This document shows, in pieces, positions 1 through 11,000 of a DNA stretch of 64,000 nucleotides. The translations under genes and the position numbers were made by a program. This DNA comes from Metaphire vulgaris (lineage: Eukaryota > Annelida > Clitellata > Crassiclitellata > Megascolecidae). The DNA is taken from contig CM030851.1 of assembly GCA_018105865.1 (NCBI GenBank), forward strand, positions 3,881,968 through 3,945,967. Reading direction: 5' to 3'. Every line of letters starts with the position of its first letter. Positions within the stretch are counted from its first letter, which is position 1. Below the pieces are notes generated by a model, which made no database searches, was not told where the DNA came from, and saw only the letters and a list, made by a program, of their open reading frames with translations.

Positions 1-1099
1 TCACGCGACAGCACACAGTCTCTAGTCAGGTACTCTGGTGTCTCTGCCCATAGACATTTAGGTCTATCGACCAGAGAAATGATCTTAAACCTGATACGCT
101 GCGTCACAGGTAGCGACTTTCTACCTTGATCTACAACCTTGAGCACCACGGACTACAGATAGCGGACTATGAATTTTACCCAGATTGAACTCTCGTGAAT
201 AAGCTGGTGCACTGCGCCAAGTTTTCGGGCAGCGCTATGAAAATTTTGTCTTACTTACTAACTTACTTACTTACTTACTTACTTAATATTAGTTAAGTTT
301 AATGCCCGTGTGGATGTTTCTTTTCTTGTGCAATGGACGAAAGATTTGAGTGGAAACATAAATAAAACAATCTCAATTATAATTTTTTATTACAGTTATT
401 ATACATGAACGACGCTACGTGACTTGAACTTACCTTTTATCGCCGTCACTTTTCCTCTTCGACAATGTATTTCATCGAACTGTTTCTTGATTAGACAGAA
501 GGACGAGAACTTATAATAATAATAATACTGCCATTTAAGGCGGTGTCTTGGTTCCACCCTGGGCATAGTAACAACTAGTAGCATTTGTGGCCTATTGTAC
601 CGGTATAGTGTGCCAATGTAAAGTTCGTTTGACGGGCTTTTAGAGACTTGCTAGAGCGTATCATATAATGGAATTTCCGATCATAATAATGTCATCAAGA
701 ATTCCCAAACGCTTTAAAAAATTTCGAAGTAAGCCGATGCAAGCTTTTCTCTTGGTTTAGACTAATACGTTTATCTAGAAAGGATTGTTTCATACATCAA
801 TGGGGAAGAGCTTGCTTCGCTGTATGAGAAACGATTTGATTTAAATTATTAACAATGACAATAATAATTACAATAATAACAAAAGTCAAAAAGTACCTTC
901 CCGAACCCCGCGGGCTCATAGGGCGACGCTGACCTCCGTTGTTATAGCCAGCCAGGCGTGCAATGCCACGGATACGGGGCTAGAGCATCGCGTAGGGCAA
1001 AAGCTTTTTACCACTGCTTCTTATTTTACCACCGCCCTCTGACGAGTAGGCCTGAGTCGACCTTAGGGCTCCTGCGGGTCTCGAACTCGCGACCTTCTG
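1..1099. repeat. Left copy of a duplicated composite repeat block
   Basis: This stretch matches 23576-24880 base for base over long runs in the same orientation, and its left end is cut by the window edge. It contains, in order, a fragment of a CR1/L2-type LINE on the minus strand (about 1-120, reading LPVTQRIRFKII), the 3' end of a CR1-type LINE on the plus strand (about 121-286, with a TTAC tail), unassigned AT-rich DNA, and the body of a tRNA-derived SINE. Because the nested arrangement is the same in both copies, one copy arose from the other, or the composite moves as a unit. The second copy has gained a triplicated segment and a 72-bp TTAA element. Confidence 0.85.
121..286 (+). mobile_element. 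CR1-type LINE 3' end with TTAC tail
   Basis: The segment reads like the 3' untranslated end of the LINE at 49855-50945 when that element is reverse-complemented: shared text includes the run around CTCGTGAATAAGCTG and GCAGCGCTAT, followed by a TTAC/CTTA simple repeat that serves as the element tail. It is 5'-truncated and lies inside an older LINE fragment of opposite orientation. No coding capacity remains. Confidence 0.6.
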
Positions 1100-1150
1100 T
1101 TCTAGCGTCCAACGTTGTTACCACTCTGCTAAATTCCCGTACTACTAGCA
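925..1150 (-). mobile_element. tRNA-derived SINE (copy 1)
   Basis: On the minus strand this begins with a tRNA-like head: A box TAGCAGAGTGG near 1130 and B box GAGTTCGAGACC near 1090, 43 bases apart as in a tRNA, followed by a body that recurs at 24670-24880 and 57090-57385. The would-be anticodon stem does not pair well, so this is a SINE promoter head and not a working tRNA gene. The copy at 24670 lacks the A box because other repeat DNA interrupts it. Confidence 0.65.
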
Positions 1151-1389
1151 CTATTATTATTATTATTAACTTTGTTTTAAGTGGTTTAGTATAATTTCTT
1201 TTAACCCGATGACCACTTTCATCACAAAATATATTACTGCAAAAGTGAGAATATAGCGTTAGACCTACTATTTTATATAAATCAACGAACTTAACGTCAT
1301 AACGGCATGTGATATATTTGACGTTTGAGAAAACTGCGATGTCAGATTACAGTAATTTATATAGCTCATAATTATATTGTTATATTTCT

Positions 1390-2800
1390 ATTGGGGGAGG
1401 GGGTTCAGCTTGATGAATTATTTGAAAGCGCTCGTCTGTGACTCTGTGTTTAGACCACGTGACAGCTGGATGGTAGAAACTAGCGTCTACAGTCTTGCAG
1501 CATATCTTTGGTTTCAGTAATTCAGTCTTGCGAAGTCATTGTAAACACAGTAGCGTAGCGAGGGTGTCCAGTTCCTAGGGAACAAATAATGGCGCACTCA
1601 ACTTCAGGAAAACCCTAACAAGCCAAAAAGGCCATCACCTATTTCAATAAGAAGCTACTGTAAGTCGTTTACATGAAAATAAAAACGGATGCCCCATGTA
1701 GCTTAACGAGGCGAAATTATTTGAATGGTGGTGTGATGACCTTTTTTGCTTGTCGGAGTTTTTTCCGAATTTACGTGCGCAATATATTACTCAGCCATTA
1801 CCCAGCCCATGGTAAAAGACGATCTTTAAAAACTGGAAGGGGACTTGGCGCCCCACAGTGTTTAAATTTGCATATAAAACATTCTAATTTTAAAAATATT
1901 TAACAAATAATCATTACAATCTCATCCATTATCAGCAACTATGAAAAGAAAGCGATTTGGCTAAGATAGATGGCTACATTTTAACAGTTTGTTATATACC
2001 TTTTCAAATCGACCACAAGAGCGGCTATGCTTAAATTTAAAGTTTTAGAACCGGAAGTTTTAGTTCAGAAATCTTGAGATCTTTTAATAAATGGGAAGAA
2101 GCATTGTCAGAAATGGCAGATGAATCTGACACAGAGAAACGGGACTTACTATCCGAGTTTAAGAATGCCATAAAATCTGTGATGTTTTACATGTTAAAGA
2201 AATTCGTGAAATAAGCAGGATTTTTCTAAACTTGGCGATGCTTTGCAGAAAATAATAATAACAATGTTTTGTCTGTCAGCAGTACATCTGCTGAGCGGAG
2301 TTTAGGAGAACATGGCAAATAAAAAGCTACACGCGCTCAACTACTAGATCCGATTTTCGGATTTGTCATTGCTAAATATTAAAAAGTAATTTTCTGAAAA
2401 ATATATTTTAATGGCGTGGTTGGCACTTTTGCTTGAGCGAATGATAGACTTAAGCAGTTAGGCCTATTGTAGTATGCTTTGTATGGGGGATGGCGTCGAA
2501 GGCATTGCTTGTACTTTAACTTCCTGAAAAGTCTGACATGCAAAAAGAAAAAAGAGATAAGACAATCACCACTTTTCCACACTTGATCTATATATTTTTG
2601 TATATTTCTAAAACTTTAAACATTTTTTGAGGACAAACTTTCTAAATATATTAACTTTCAACTTTTACTTTCTAGGGTCCTGTGACGGCGCTGCACAAGG
2701 GTCCGAAATTTCTCTCGACGGGCCTCCGTGATCGGCAATGTAATCTCAATATGTTTGCTGTCAGAGTTTGTTTCCAAGAATTATTTGCACATACAAGTTT
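1390..2800. other. No host gene seen; remnants of an hAT-like element
   Basis: A hAT-like left end (CAGTAGCGTAGCGAGGG) starts at 1548, preceded by TGTAAACA, but no matching right end was found. Between about 2080 and 2330 the plus strand reads KWEEALSEMADESDTEKRDL and then STSAERSLGE in separate frames. This weakly resembles hAT/ZMYM1-type transposases but is too broken to call. The rest is AT-rich and shows nothing recognisable. Confidence 0.3.
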
Positions 2801-2839
2801 TTTTTTGAAAAATGTCGGCCACTTCTGAAGAAATGTTGG

Positions 2840-3600
2840 TCACTGGTGCTCTATTGATCACAATATTCTACTCGAGCGACTCTCCCTCTGGTTCGGCATA
2901 TCCGACAAAGCTCATCACTGGTTCAAATCTTACCTCAAGTCTCGTTCCTTCCAAGTTTCGTGTCTCAAACAAACCTGACCATCTCATAGCGTAAACTTCG
3001 GAGTGGTCCAAGGATCCGTCCTTGGGCCTGTATTGTTCAGTCTCTATACCACACCACTATCATCCTTAATCAATTCCCTCAACTTGAATCACCAACTTTA
3101 TGCCGACGACACTCAGTTATTCCTGTCCTTTTCGCCATCCTCATTTGACACATCAATTACTGTGCTTGAATCAGCATTCTCGTCTATTTCGTCATGGATG
3201 TCATCTAACCTCCTTGCTCTTAATCCATCCAAGACAGAATTCCTCTTAATAGGTCTACCCCAACAAGTTAAAAAATTTGACAGTCCCAAGCTAGTCCTGA
3301 CTCCAGATACCACAACTGCAAAAAATCTTGGTTTCAAATTTGATTCATCCCTAAATTTAGAATCACAGATCTCCCAACTATCGAAATCCTGCTATGCCCA
3401 TATTCGCGATCTAGGTCGCCTCCGTCCTTGCCTTGACACCAAAACTGCATCCACAATCGCCACTTCAATAGTCCATTCCAAATTGAATTACTGCAACTCC
3501 CTTTACTATAACCTCCCAAAAACCTCCATCAACAAATTACAATCAATTCAAAATGCACTAGCCCGAGCAGTAACCCAAAGTTCTGCCATATTTAATCGAA
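2840..3600 (+). pseudogene. CR1/L2-type LINE reverse transcriptase fragment
   Basis: The plus strand encodes the central part of a non-LTR reverse transcriptase: HNILLERLSLWFGIS (about 2857), a stop, then [13 protein letters not shown] and the catalytic LYADDTQLF box, followed by the [17 protein letters not shown] and NYCNSLYY blocks typical of CR1/L2-like elements. The fragment ends near 3600 and lacks both the endonuclease domain and the 3' tail. A stop near 2990 separates two open pieces. It is dead transposon sequence. Confidence 0.85.
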
Positions 3601-3782
3601 ATCTATTATTTAAAACTAATAAACGGCTATCGTGTTTAATTAAGCTAAGATAAGGGTAATAGTCAGTTACATTGAAGTTTTCAAACAACTGGTACGTGGC
3701 TCTAAAGTTATGTCTATGTAGAGTCCACATTTGAAATATCTTTGTGAAGTAGTATTTATGGAAAATTCCAATTAATATAGGC

Positions 3783-4020
3783 CAGAGGCGTCATTTGGGG
3801 GAGGGCTGGGGGACCGTGGCCCCCAAGGAAATGAAAATATTAATTTATAATGTATTAATGTGCAAAAAATTGCAAAAATTGAAAAAAATATCAAAAAATG
3901 GCAACTTTTCCAACACTGGCCCTAAAATTTGCCAAAATTGCTCAAATTTGCCAAAATTTGTCAAAAATTTGCAAACAAATTTTCTCGCCCCCCCAAGAAA
4001 AGTGTGAAATGACGCCACTG
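3783..4020. mobile_element. hAT-type MITE, family A (copy 1)
   Basis: A 238-bp element with inverted ends CAGAGGCGTCATTT and AAATGACGCCACTG, flanked on both sides by the 8-bp direct repeat ATATAGGC (3775-3782 and 4021-4028). An 8-bp target duplication and CAG...CTG ends are typical of the hAT superfamily. The interior is a run of degenerate TTGCAAAAATTG units with no coding capacity. Four further copies lie in this window. Confidence 0.92.
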
Positions 4021-4233
4021 ATATAGGCCCTATAGTTGATTACTTGGCTTGCGTAACTTCATATTGATTCCAACTACATACTCTAACTATTCAGTCTAAA
4101 ATTGTTCATTGAATGTTTATTTTATTCCAATTTATGTCATTTACTATCAGTAAGCCGATAAGCACCCAGAGTTTTAGACATTTCTAAGTTGTTCGTTGTT
4201 AAGACAACGGACCTCCTAATAGGCCTTGGTCTT

Positions 4234-4475
4234 TCATGGCATTTCTGGATATGCGGTGCAAATTAGGCGTTCATTCTTTTTCAAAGCAATCGCTTTCACT
4301 TTCATCCGAAATGGTCCAGGATTAATCCAACAATCCTGACCAGAATCAGCAGGTCGCGCCATGAAGCAGAGCGTGTACAAGGCAATCTCCACCGCTGGAC
4401 TCTTTTTCATGAAAAAGGTGGACCCTTTTTTTTCGAGTGGCCAAACCACGTGAAGTTGATATTTGCAACAATTGA
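4234..4475 (-). pseudogene. Orphan EndoU terminal exon, frameshifted
   Basis: A near homologue of the last exon of the EndoU gene (31375-31605). It has an AG acceptor (ctgcag) directly before 4475 at the equivalent position, reads SIVANINFTWFGHSKKK, then shifts frame within a run of eight A (near 4425-4435) and continues FFMKKSPAVEIALYTLCFMA to a stop at 4234. XendoU proteins carry the SP-x-E-x-ALYTLCF block here. No other EndoU exons were found nearby, so it is either a leftover of a second gene or the end of one whose other exons have diverged or been lost. Confidence 0.75.
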
Positions 4476-5029
4476 CTGCAGTAAATAATCATAAACGATA
4501 TCTGCGCTTTCACATGCCACAAATTAACAATTAAAGCAGTAAAACATAATATAAGTTATTTTAACGTACATAAAAATACGTGCACAGCGTCACAAATGGT
4601 CACAGTTGCGTGATTTTAACGTACATAGGCCTAATTATTACGTAGCGCAGAGCTTGGCTAGGTGGCGTATGTACATCATTGAAACGTTGTTCAGCATGAA
4701 TTCAATGATTGGGTATTAGGTATAGGTATTGGATTAGTATTATCCTGCATTGCGAGCGAAGCGAGCATCGTTCTAGTCATAATTAAAGTCTTTAAAATAG
4801 GTCTATGCACCAGAGCTCACCATCTGTTTTTAGTAAGACTTGTTGCTCTAAATTTCTGCGCCCAGCCCTCGCTACGATCAGTACTGACCTTAGAAACTTT
4901 TTCAGGTGTGTTTGTGGGGAGATATGTGCTGTGCTAGAGTCTAAAATTTATTATTTGTATTTTGGCATTTTGATAGTTTTATCTGCTGCCTTGATACACT
5001 TACAACAGTCTATCAAGAGGACCTGTAGG

Positions 5030-5342
5030 CAGAGGCGTAGCGAGGGGCAGAGGGGTATATGCCCCCGGGGCGCCGAGGTGAGAGGGCGAAAAAATCGGGG
5101 TTTGGGGTTAGTTAAGTAAATAAGAAGCAATTGCCGACGACCTTTTTTGCTCGTCAGGAGCACGCAGGGAGAGGGGAGAGTGGTGCCATACAGAGTTGAA
5201 GAGTCGCCGATAGAACTCAAGTGATGACCTTTTTTTGCTTATCAGCAGTTTGTGAACGGATGTTGTGTTATCGGGGGGGGGGGAGGAGGGCGCTAACAGT
5301 ACACCTTGCCCCCGGGCGCCGAATTCCCTCGCTACGCCTCTG
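5030..5342. mobile_element. hAT-type MITE, family B
   Basis: A 313-bp element bounded by CAGAGGCGTAGCGAGGG and CCCTCGCTACGCCTCTG, an almost perfect inverted repeat, with flanking octamers CCTGTAGG and CCCGTAGG (7 of 8 identical). It contains two short GACCTTTTTTGCTYGTC motifs. Those motifs recur in several other hAT-like elements of the window, suggesting a shared origin. Non-coding. Confidence 0.85.
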
Positions 5343-5493
5343 CCCGTAGGCCTACTCGCAGTTAGCTACTGCGCTAAAGTAGGCATAGGAATAATAGGAC
5401 TTCCATTGTGAGTTGCAACTAACGGACCTTCACGAACGATGGAAGAGGCAATGTGGACCGATTTCCAAAAGTTTCAGTACCTCTGATATACAG

Positions 5494-5727
5494 CAGAGAT
5501 GTCCATGGGATGGGTTAACCATTGGTTGGGATGGGTTCTGCTGGATTGGGTTAGGTCAGACTTTTTCATATTAATGGTGGGTTGGGCCAGAAAATAAGTC
5601 ATGGTTTTAGAAATTGTAATGTATTGCGGTTGGTTGGGTTGGGTCAAGAAACCCTTTAGGTTGAGTTGGAGATTTGATTGGTTGGATTCGATTGGATTCT
5701 AAAATATTGGACCCACGGACATCTCTG
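5494..5727. mobile_element. Degenerate hAT-like element rich in GGTTGGGAT
   Basis: Inverted ends CAGAGATGTCCATGGG and CCCACGGACATCTCTG enclose a stretch of degenerate ATGGGTTGGGAT/GATTGGTTGGATTC repeats. The flanking octamers do not match, so the insertion is old or the ends were exchanged. Structurally similar to the GGGAT-rich element at 9103-9480. Confidence 0.55.
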
Positions 5728-5904
5728 GTCTATTGTTTATCACATGATGAATTCAACTGTCTGTAAGTTGATTATGAATTTTTACGGATACATTAATCAA
5801 GGCGCAGTGGACTTTGAGCAATGGACTTTGAGAATTCAACAACTGGTGTTAGTCAAGAGCTTACTATAATAGATCTACAGAAGTGACTTGAACTAGACCT
5901 CTGC

Positions 5905-6020
5905 GCCGAGTGTCGGCGGCGGCGTTTTTTATCACCGGCGGCGGCGGCGCGCCGAACCAATTTTATCGGCGGCGGCGTGGACATCATTGGCGGCGGCGGC
6001 GACGGCGACGGCGTACAAAC
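5905..6020. repeat. GCG/CGG-rich interrupted trinucleotide repeat
   Basis: Several interrupted GGC runs in a 115-bp stretch. Open frames across it are poly-Ala/Arg artefacts. A longer pure version occurs at 7448-7509. Confidence 0.8.
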
Positions 6021-6447
6021 AGCATGGTACAGTACAATACATGTCATTACAAAAGATACTATACGATATCGTTGTTTTTGTTCAATTCTCGTGGGTTTTT
6101 GTTACTCGGTTTATTTGAAAACAATGTTGCAAACTTACAATACACATTAAAAATAAAATTATACAGTTTAGGAAACATCTTATAAAATTATATTGCTTCA
6201 TTATGCATCCCAAATTGACCATAAATGAAAACTTTTAAAAAGTTTATGCATCAACTTAGAAAACAAAGCACTGCCGACATCACACTCAGAAGATTTGGAC
6301 TAAACTAAGAGGATTTAAACAACAAACGCTCTCAGTAACGATACATAAGTCCACTGCTCGTGTAATTAACTGTGCACAGCTAATTTTAGCATCTTTTTGG
6401 TCTTCGCGTAATTTTCTTTAAAAACGCTTTTCTTTTCCGCAGCCATT

Positions 6448-7257
6448 TTGCAGAATGTAAACAATGCATCCAGTAAAGATCTACAAAAACTGACAGATAA
6501 AGTCAATATCACGAGCCAAAGATTCGGCCTTACGATAAACGCAGCAAAAACTAAAATCATGGTGGTCAGCAAAACAGGAGAAAAGAAGAAGCGATTAACT
6601 CTAGAAAGTGCAGAATTTGAACAGACCAAAAGCTTTACATATGCAGGAGGACAAATAACAAGCAATTGAAGTCATCAAAAAGATATCAAACAGAAAGTAG
6701 CAAAAGGATTACAAACAATGGGAAGACTGAAACGCACCTGGAACTCTAAAGAAATTAAAATAAGCACCAAAGTCCAAATCTATAATACCGTTATCATTCC
6801 ACAAATACTATATGGATCTGAAACCTGGGTCACAAAAAGAGAAGATGAAAAAAGACTACTCGTTGCAGAAATGAGCTGCCTAAGAAGAATTCTTGGAGTT
6901 AGCAGACTTCAAAAACTTAGAAATGAAGATATATGGCAGCGGATTGGATTAAAGAATACCATCATGGACAAACTCAGAAAAAGGAGGCTTACATGGTATG
7001 GACATATACACAGGATGGAAGACTCGAGACTTCCCAAAAAAGCACTCTACACATACAAGGAAGGTAAAAAAGGAAGAGGCAGGCCCAGAAAAATGGATAG
7101 ACAGCATAAAAGAAGATTTTAAAGAAAGACGACTGACAATTGCAGAATGAGGAAAATTAACATTTGAAAAAAGGTCTGGAAATGTTTTCTGACTAGCTAT
7201 TGCCATTAATGAGTTGGCAGAGAGCAATTATGATGATGATGATGATGATGATGATGA
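6448..7257 (+). mobile_element. RTE-like LINE 3' end
   Basis: Plus-strand fragment of a non-LTR reverse transcriptase from just after the catalytic box to the C-terminus: FGLTINAAKTKIM, then an in-frame TGA stop near 6667, then ILYGSETWVTKREDEKRLL, LTWYGHIHRMEDSRLPKKAL and GRGRPRK. The order of these blocks is that of RTE-like elements and matches the long copy at 40830-45990. It ends in a GAT simple repeat (7229-7256), the usual kind of tail. 5'-truncated and inactive. Confidence 0.85.
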
Positions 7258-7446
7258 AACAATACATGACGTCATATGATAGACGAATGAAACGAAGTAA
7301 ATAATTAACGTGTGTTTTGAGCTAGCTAGTGTTGCCTATGTGGCGAAGATATTTTTGTCCACGTATTACAACAGTGTTGGTCTACTCTGGTTACATGAGA
7401 GAAATAATTTCACCACAGGGACGCCGGCGTCACGCCGGTATTCTCT

Positions 7447-7447
<1 letters not shown>

Positions 7448-7509
<62 letters not shown>
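7448..7509. repeat. (CGG)n microsatellite, about 20 units
   Basis: An uninterrupted GGC/CGG array of about 60 bp, flanked by degenerate copies on both sides. Open frames of poly-Gly, poly-Ala and poly-Pro through it are artefacts of the repeat. Confidence 0.95.
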
Positions 7510-7510
<1 letters not shown>

Positions 7511-7873
7511 CCTGTATTACCGGCGGCGTCATGCAAAACGTCGAAGGCGGCGGCGCACAACTTGAACACGCCGATACAAGTTAACTGCAAAATCTATACT
7601 TTAAAGCGTATAAATAATATACAATATGTGACATTATTATTGGGGGAAGACGTCATTGAACCATATGCAAGCGAAAGTTTTGTCTATGCACAACTGCATT
7701 GATTTTGTAAAATTGCACGCGAAACTATATATGTCCCAGCCAGGCTCTATTTTTAAATGGCTAAAAACTGACGGAAAACACCGAATGATCTTGGACGAAA
7801 TAGCAAAAGACGGAGAACTTGGAAGAGATGTCTCTGAGAAGTCGATGGCTGGACCCAGTTGAAGGACGAAGAC

Positions 7874-8079
7874 CTAATATGGTCTGAGTTCGCTATAAGT
7901 TCCAGGCGGTTGGAAAACTCTTGTTCGTGCGTTTAGCTGAGCGTATGCTGAAGCGTTCTCTGTTCTCTCTTCTTCTTGTCCTGTGGCTTCTTCTATTCCG
8001 CTTTCAGTATTGAAGTTATCTATTTCAACGGATTGTTGATTCAATTCAATTGAAGACAGCTCACTACTAACTTCATCTC
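7874..8079 (-). CDS. Ig receptor exon: cytoplasmic tail with YxxL pair
   Basis: 206 nt from acceptor gtgttgtttag to a TAG stop, entered in phase 1. The 67-residue tail is acidic (EEATGQEEERTE) and ends NASAYAQL, 12 residues, then YSELRPY. YxxL-x(6-12)-YxxL is the ITAM consensus, at the upper spacing limit; S-x-YxxL also satisfies the ITIM consensus. Alternatively the motifs may be endocytic or generic SH2-binding sites. Confidence 0.72.
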
Positions 8080-11000
8080 CTAAACAACACACGGACGCAC
8101 TTTCTTACGACTGTTGTTTAATTGAATTAAATAAGTAAGTTATTTTACTACTGATCAGTTAAGAAATAATTAATCCAATATGAAACTAATATTGTAGCTT
8201 GGATATTAGTACAAGGCAACTGCAACTGGGTTGTCCAATGTCCATCGGTCTTTCAAACACGCTATCGCTATGAATTCATTTATATTGCCCGCATTTAAAA
8301 AGAGATCCTGGTTATTATCATTGTCCCATTTTTATTAATTATTATTGATTTCATAAAGGAAGTTAGAAATGGGCAGCCAAAGGTTGAATGATCACAGGAT
8401 TATTGACTCACTCTTCATTGTTTTTCGTATGCAGTTATATGAAATCATGAGAACAATTATTATCATTAGTGTCATTCCGGCAAATCCAACTGCAATCCAG
8501 GTTCCGATTTGGAAATTTCCACCTGCAACAAATCACTGTCCTATATTGTGGGTAAGACTAATTTATAACAGCCTTATACTGTCGAAAGATACACCGCGGA
8601 GTATTTGCATTTGTTTGGCAGAAATTATGTATGGGGCTGTCCATTAATGACGTCAACAATTTTTGGGCAATTTTTGACCCCTCCCCTTGTCAACAACAGT
8701 CAAACTTTCAGTGGCCCCCTATAATTATGTCAAAAACGTTTGACCCTCCCCCCACTAAGATCAGTGACGGGTCCCTCAAAAAGTTTATAAGGTTATTATT
8801 TTGCGGCGATGGTCTTTTTACTCTTTCTTTGTTCATAAGGTGTCAAAATGTGGTGGTGGTGACCTTTAGTTTGCCTGTCAGGCATTTTCCCATTGCAATA
8901 AATATTATTCCATGAAATTTCCTATCTTTTGATCATTTGCAAAAAAATGAAACTGCTGACGTCAACTTCTCTTGACCCACCCCTGCCCCCTGTCAGCAAC
9001 TGTTAAACATTTCAAACCCCTCCCCTATTTTGGTGTCGTAGGCCTAATTGATGGACAGTCCCTATTTTCCGAGGCAGACATACTTTTAGTATATCTTATA
9101 GGCAGGCCTGTCCATGGGACGGGACGTCCCATGGGAATCCCATGGGATTCGTCCCATGGGATGGGATGGGATGGGACAGCCCTGTTCCGTCCCATCCCAT
9201 GGGACTCATGGGACAGAGCTACTCTTCATTTTTTAAATTTTCTTTCGTTTTGAAGCATTTTACCTCTTTTCTTTATACGTTCATAATATTTGCATTATAT
9301 TTTGGGGTGGGGCATAAAAGTTAAGAGAGTTAATAAATTCGGTCCCAGGGTTTATGAGTTTCTGAACTGTATAACACATGATTAACATTTCATATAAATA
9401 TTATAATGGGAATCCCATGGGACGATGGGATGGGATGGGATGGGAATGGGACAGAAAAATCTGTCCCATAGACAAGCCTGCTTATAGGTGACTCGTATAT
9501 AAAGCGCTCTTGACTTTAGCTCCAGTTAAGTCACTGCGCCATATAAACTGCCGCAAATAATAACAATAATATACTGTATGATATTAATGTTGACGAACCA
9601 GAACTAGGTGCATCGATGCTGAACGAGATTGAGCAGTTCAGAGTTTTGTTCTTGCCGTTCACTATGTTCCACGCCGTACATTCGAATACGTGAACCGTTC
9701 CTGCGGACAGCGAAGCTTCCAACGTTAGACCCGAACCGTTCCAGGTACGATTCGTTCCCGTTTGAGTCCACGCATATTTCGGTTTTGGGTTGCCATCGGC
9801 AAAGCATATCAGGCGATCGCCGTATTGAAAGCCACTGGCGTTTGGCTGTATCGAAATATTTCTCACTCCGTCTACGAACACAAAAAATCGAATATTGTCA
9901 AAAGAAACATATTCATTGTAAAATTTTGTGAATGGTAATAAACATATATCCGAATCTTCATTGCATCTATGTCTTAAGGACAAATATCCAGAATTGCATA
10001 ATATTATTGGCCTATCCGGGGGGGGGTTACGGGGACCGACCCCTATTCTGGCTGAGGGAGGGTTCGGTATGTATGAAAAACATAACAGAGTACGGGAATG
10101 TGCAAAAAACTTCTACGGCCCGTTTTGTTGTTAGACTTTTTACTCGAAAATGCCCATGTGCCTGCTATTCCGCAACCATGGCTACACTGCACAATATAAA
10201 TAAGAGTTCATGCCGTATTAGCTGCGTAAGGGATGCTTTTATTTAATTTTTGTAACTTACATAGGACAATTGAAACATGTTTCCACTTGTATTCATATTC
10301 TGGAACATTCTCTTTGGATCCGTTTGGCCATTGAAATGATGTCGTGCACAGGATTACGGCATTGTCATCTCGAGGTTGCAAACGTAAAGTAATGCTTGAT
10401 GTCGTAATCATTGGATTACTGACTACGGCGTTGGATGTTGCAGAACTTTCAATGGCGTCGTTGTCTTTTCTCCAATTCATTGTGGGGACCAGAAATCCTG
10501 TTGAGTTGATTTCACAAAACATCAAGACTTGATCACCCTCCACTGCAGGCAAATGAGTGGCGTTCACTCCACAGTTAGGATCGGAATCTTGAAACACAGA
10601 CGACAATTATTCAAATAGTCTTTCGAAGCTTGGTCCGCGGTGAATTTATTAAATCGCAAACGGTGCAAAATGAAAATTCTTATCTTGCTATATATGGTTT
10701 GCTCTTATTCGAGGCTAACTACTCTTGAAATATATAATTCTTAGGCCATGGGCGTAACCAGAATTCCGGAATAGAATTGACACTTTGACATTTTCTAATA
10801 AAAACCCTTGGCGAGCAAAAAAGACCGTCGAGTAATAATCTCATACTACCTACTCCCCACCCCAGTGGCGACTCCAGGATTTGGCAAGTGGCGACCGCTG
10901 GGGTGACAACTTCTAAGCAAGTGGGGCCAACCATTTGTTGCTAGGTATGTAGTAGTAAGCATAGGGTCCAAACGGAGGGGGTTACTGAGTAGCAGGCATT

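Noticed and set aside
1060..1140. tRNA gene on the minus strand
   Set aside because: A and B boxes are well spaced but the anticodon stem does not pair, and the same head sits on a repeated body: a SINE.
7310..7702. Open frames with poly-Gly, poly-Ala and poly-Pro in three frames
   Set aside because: They come from the CGG microsatellite at 7448-7509; no splice or domain support.
10740..10990. hAT-like ends (CATGGGCGTAACCAG, CAGTGGCGACTCCAG)
   Set aside because: No matching partner end or target duplication could be found.
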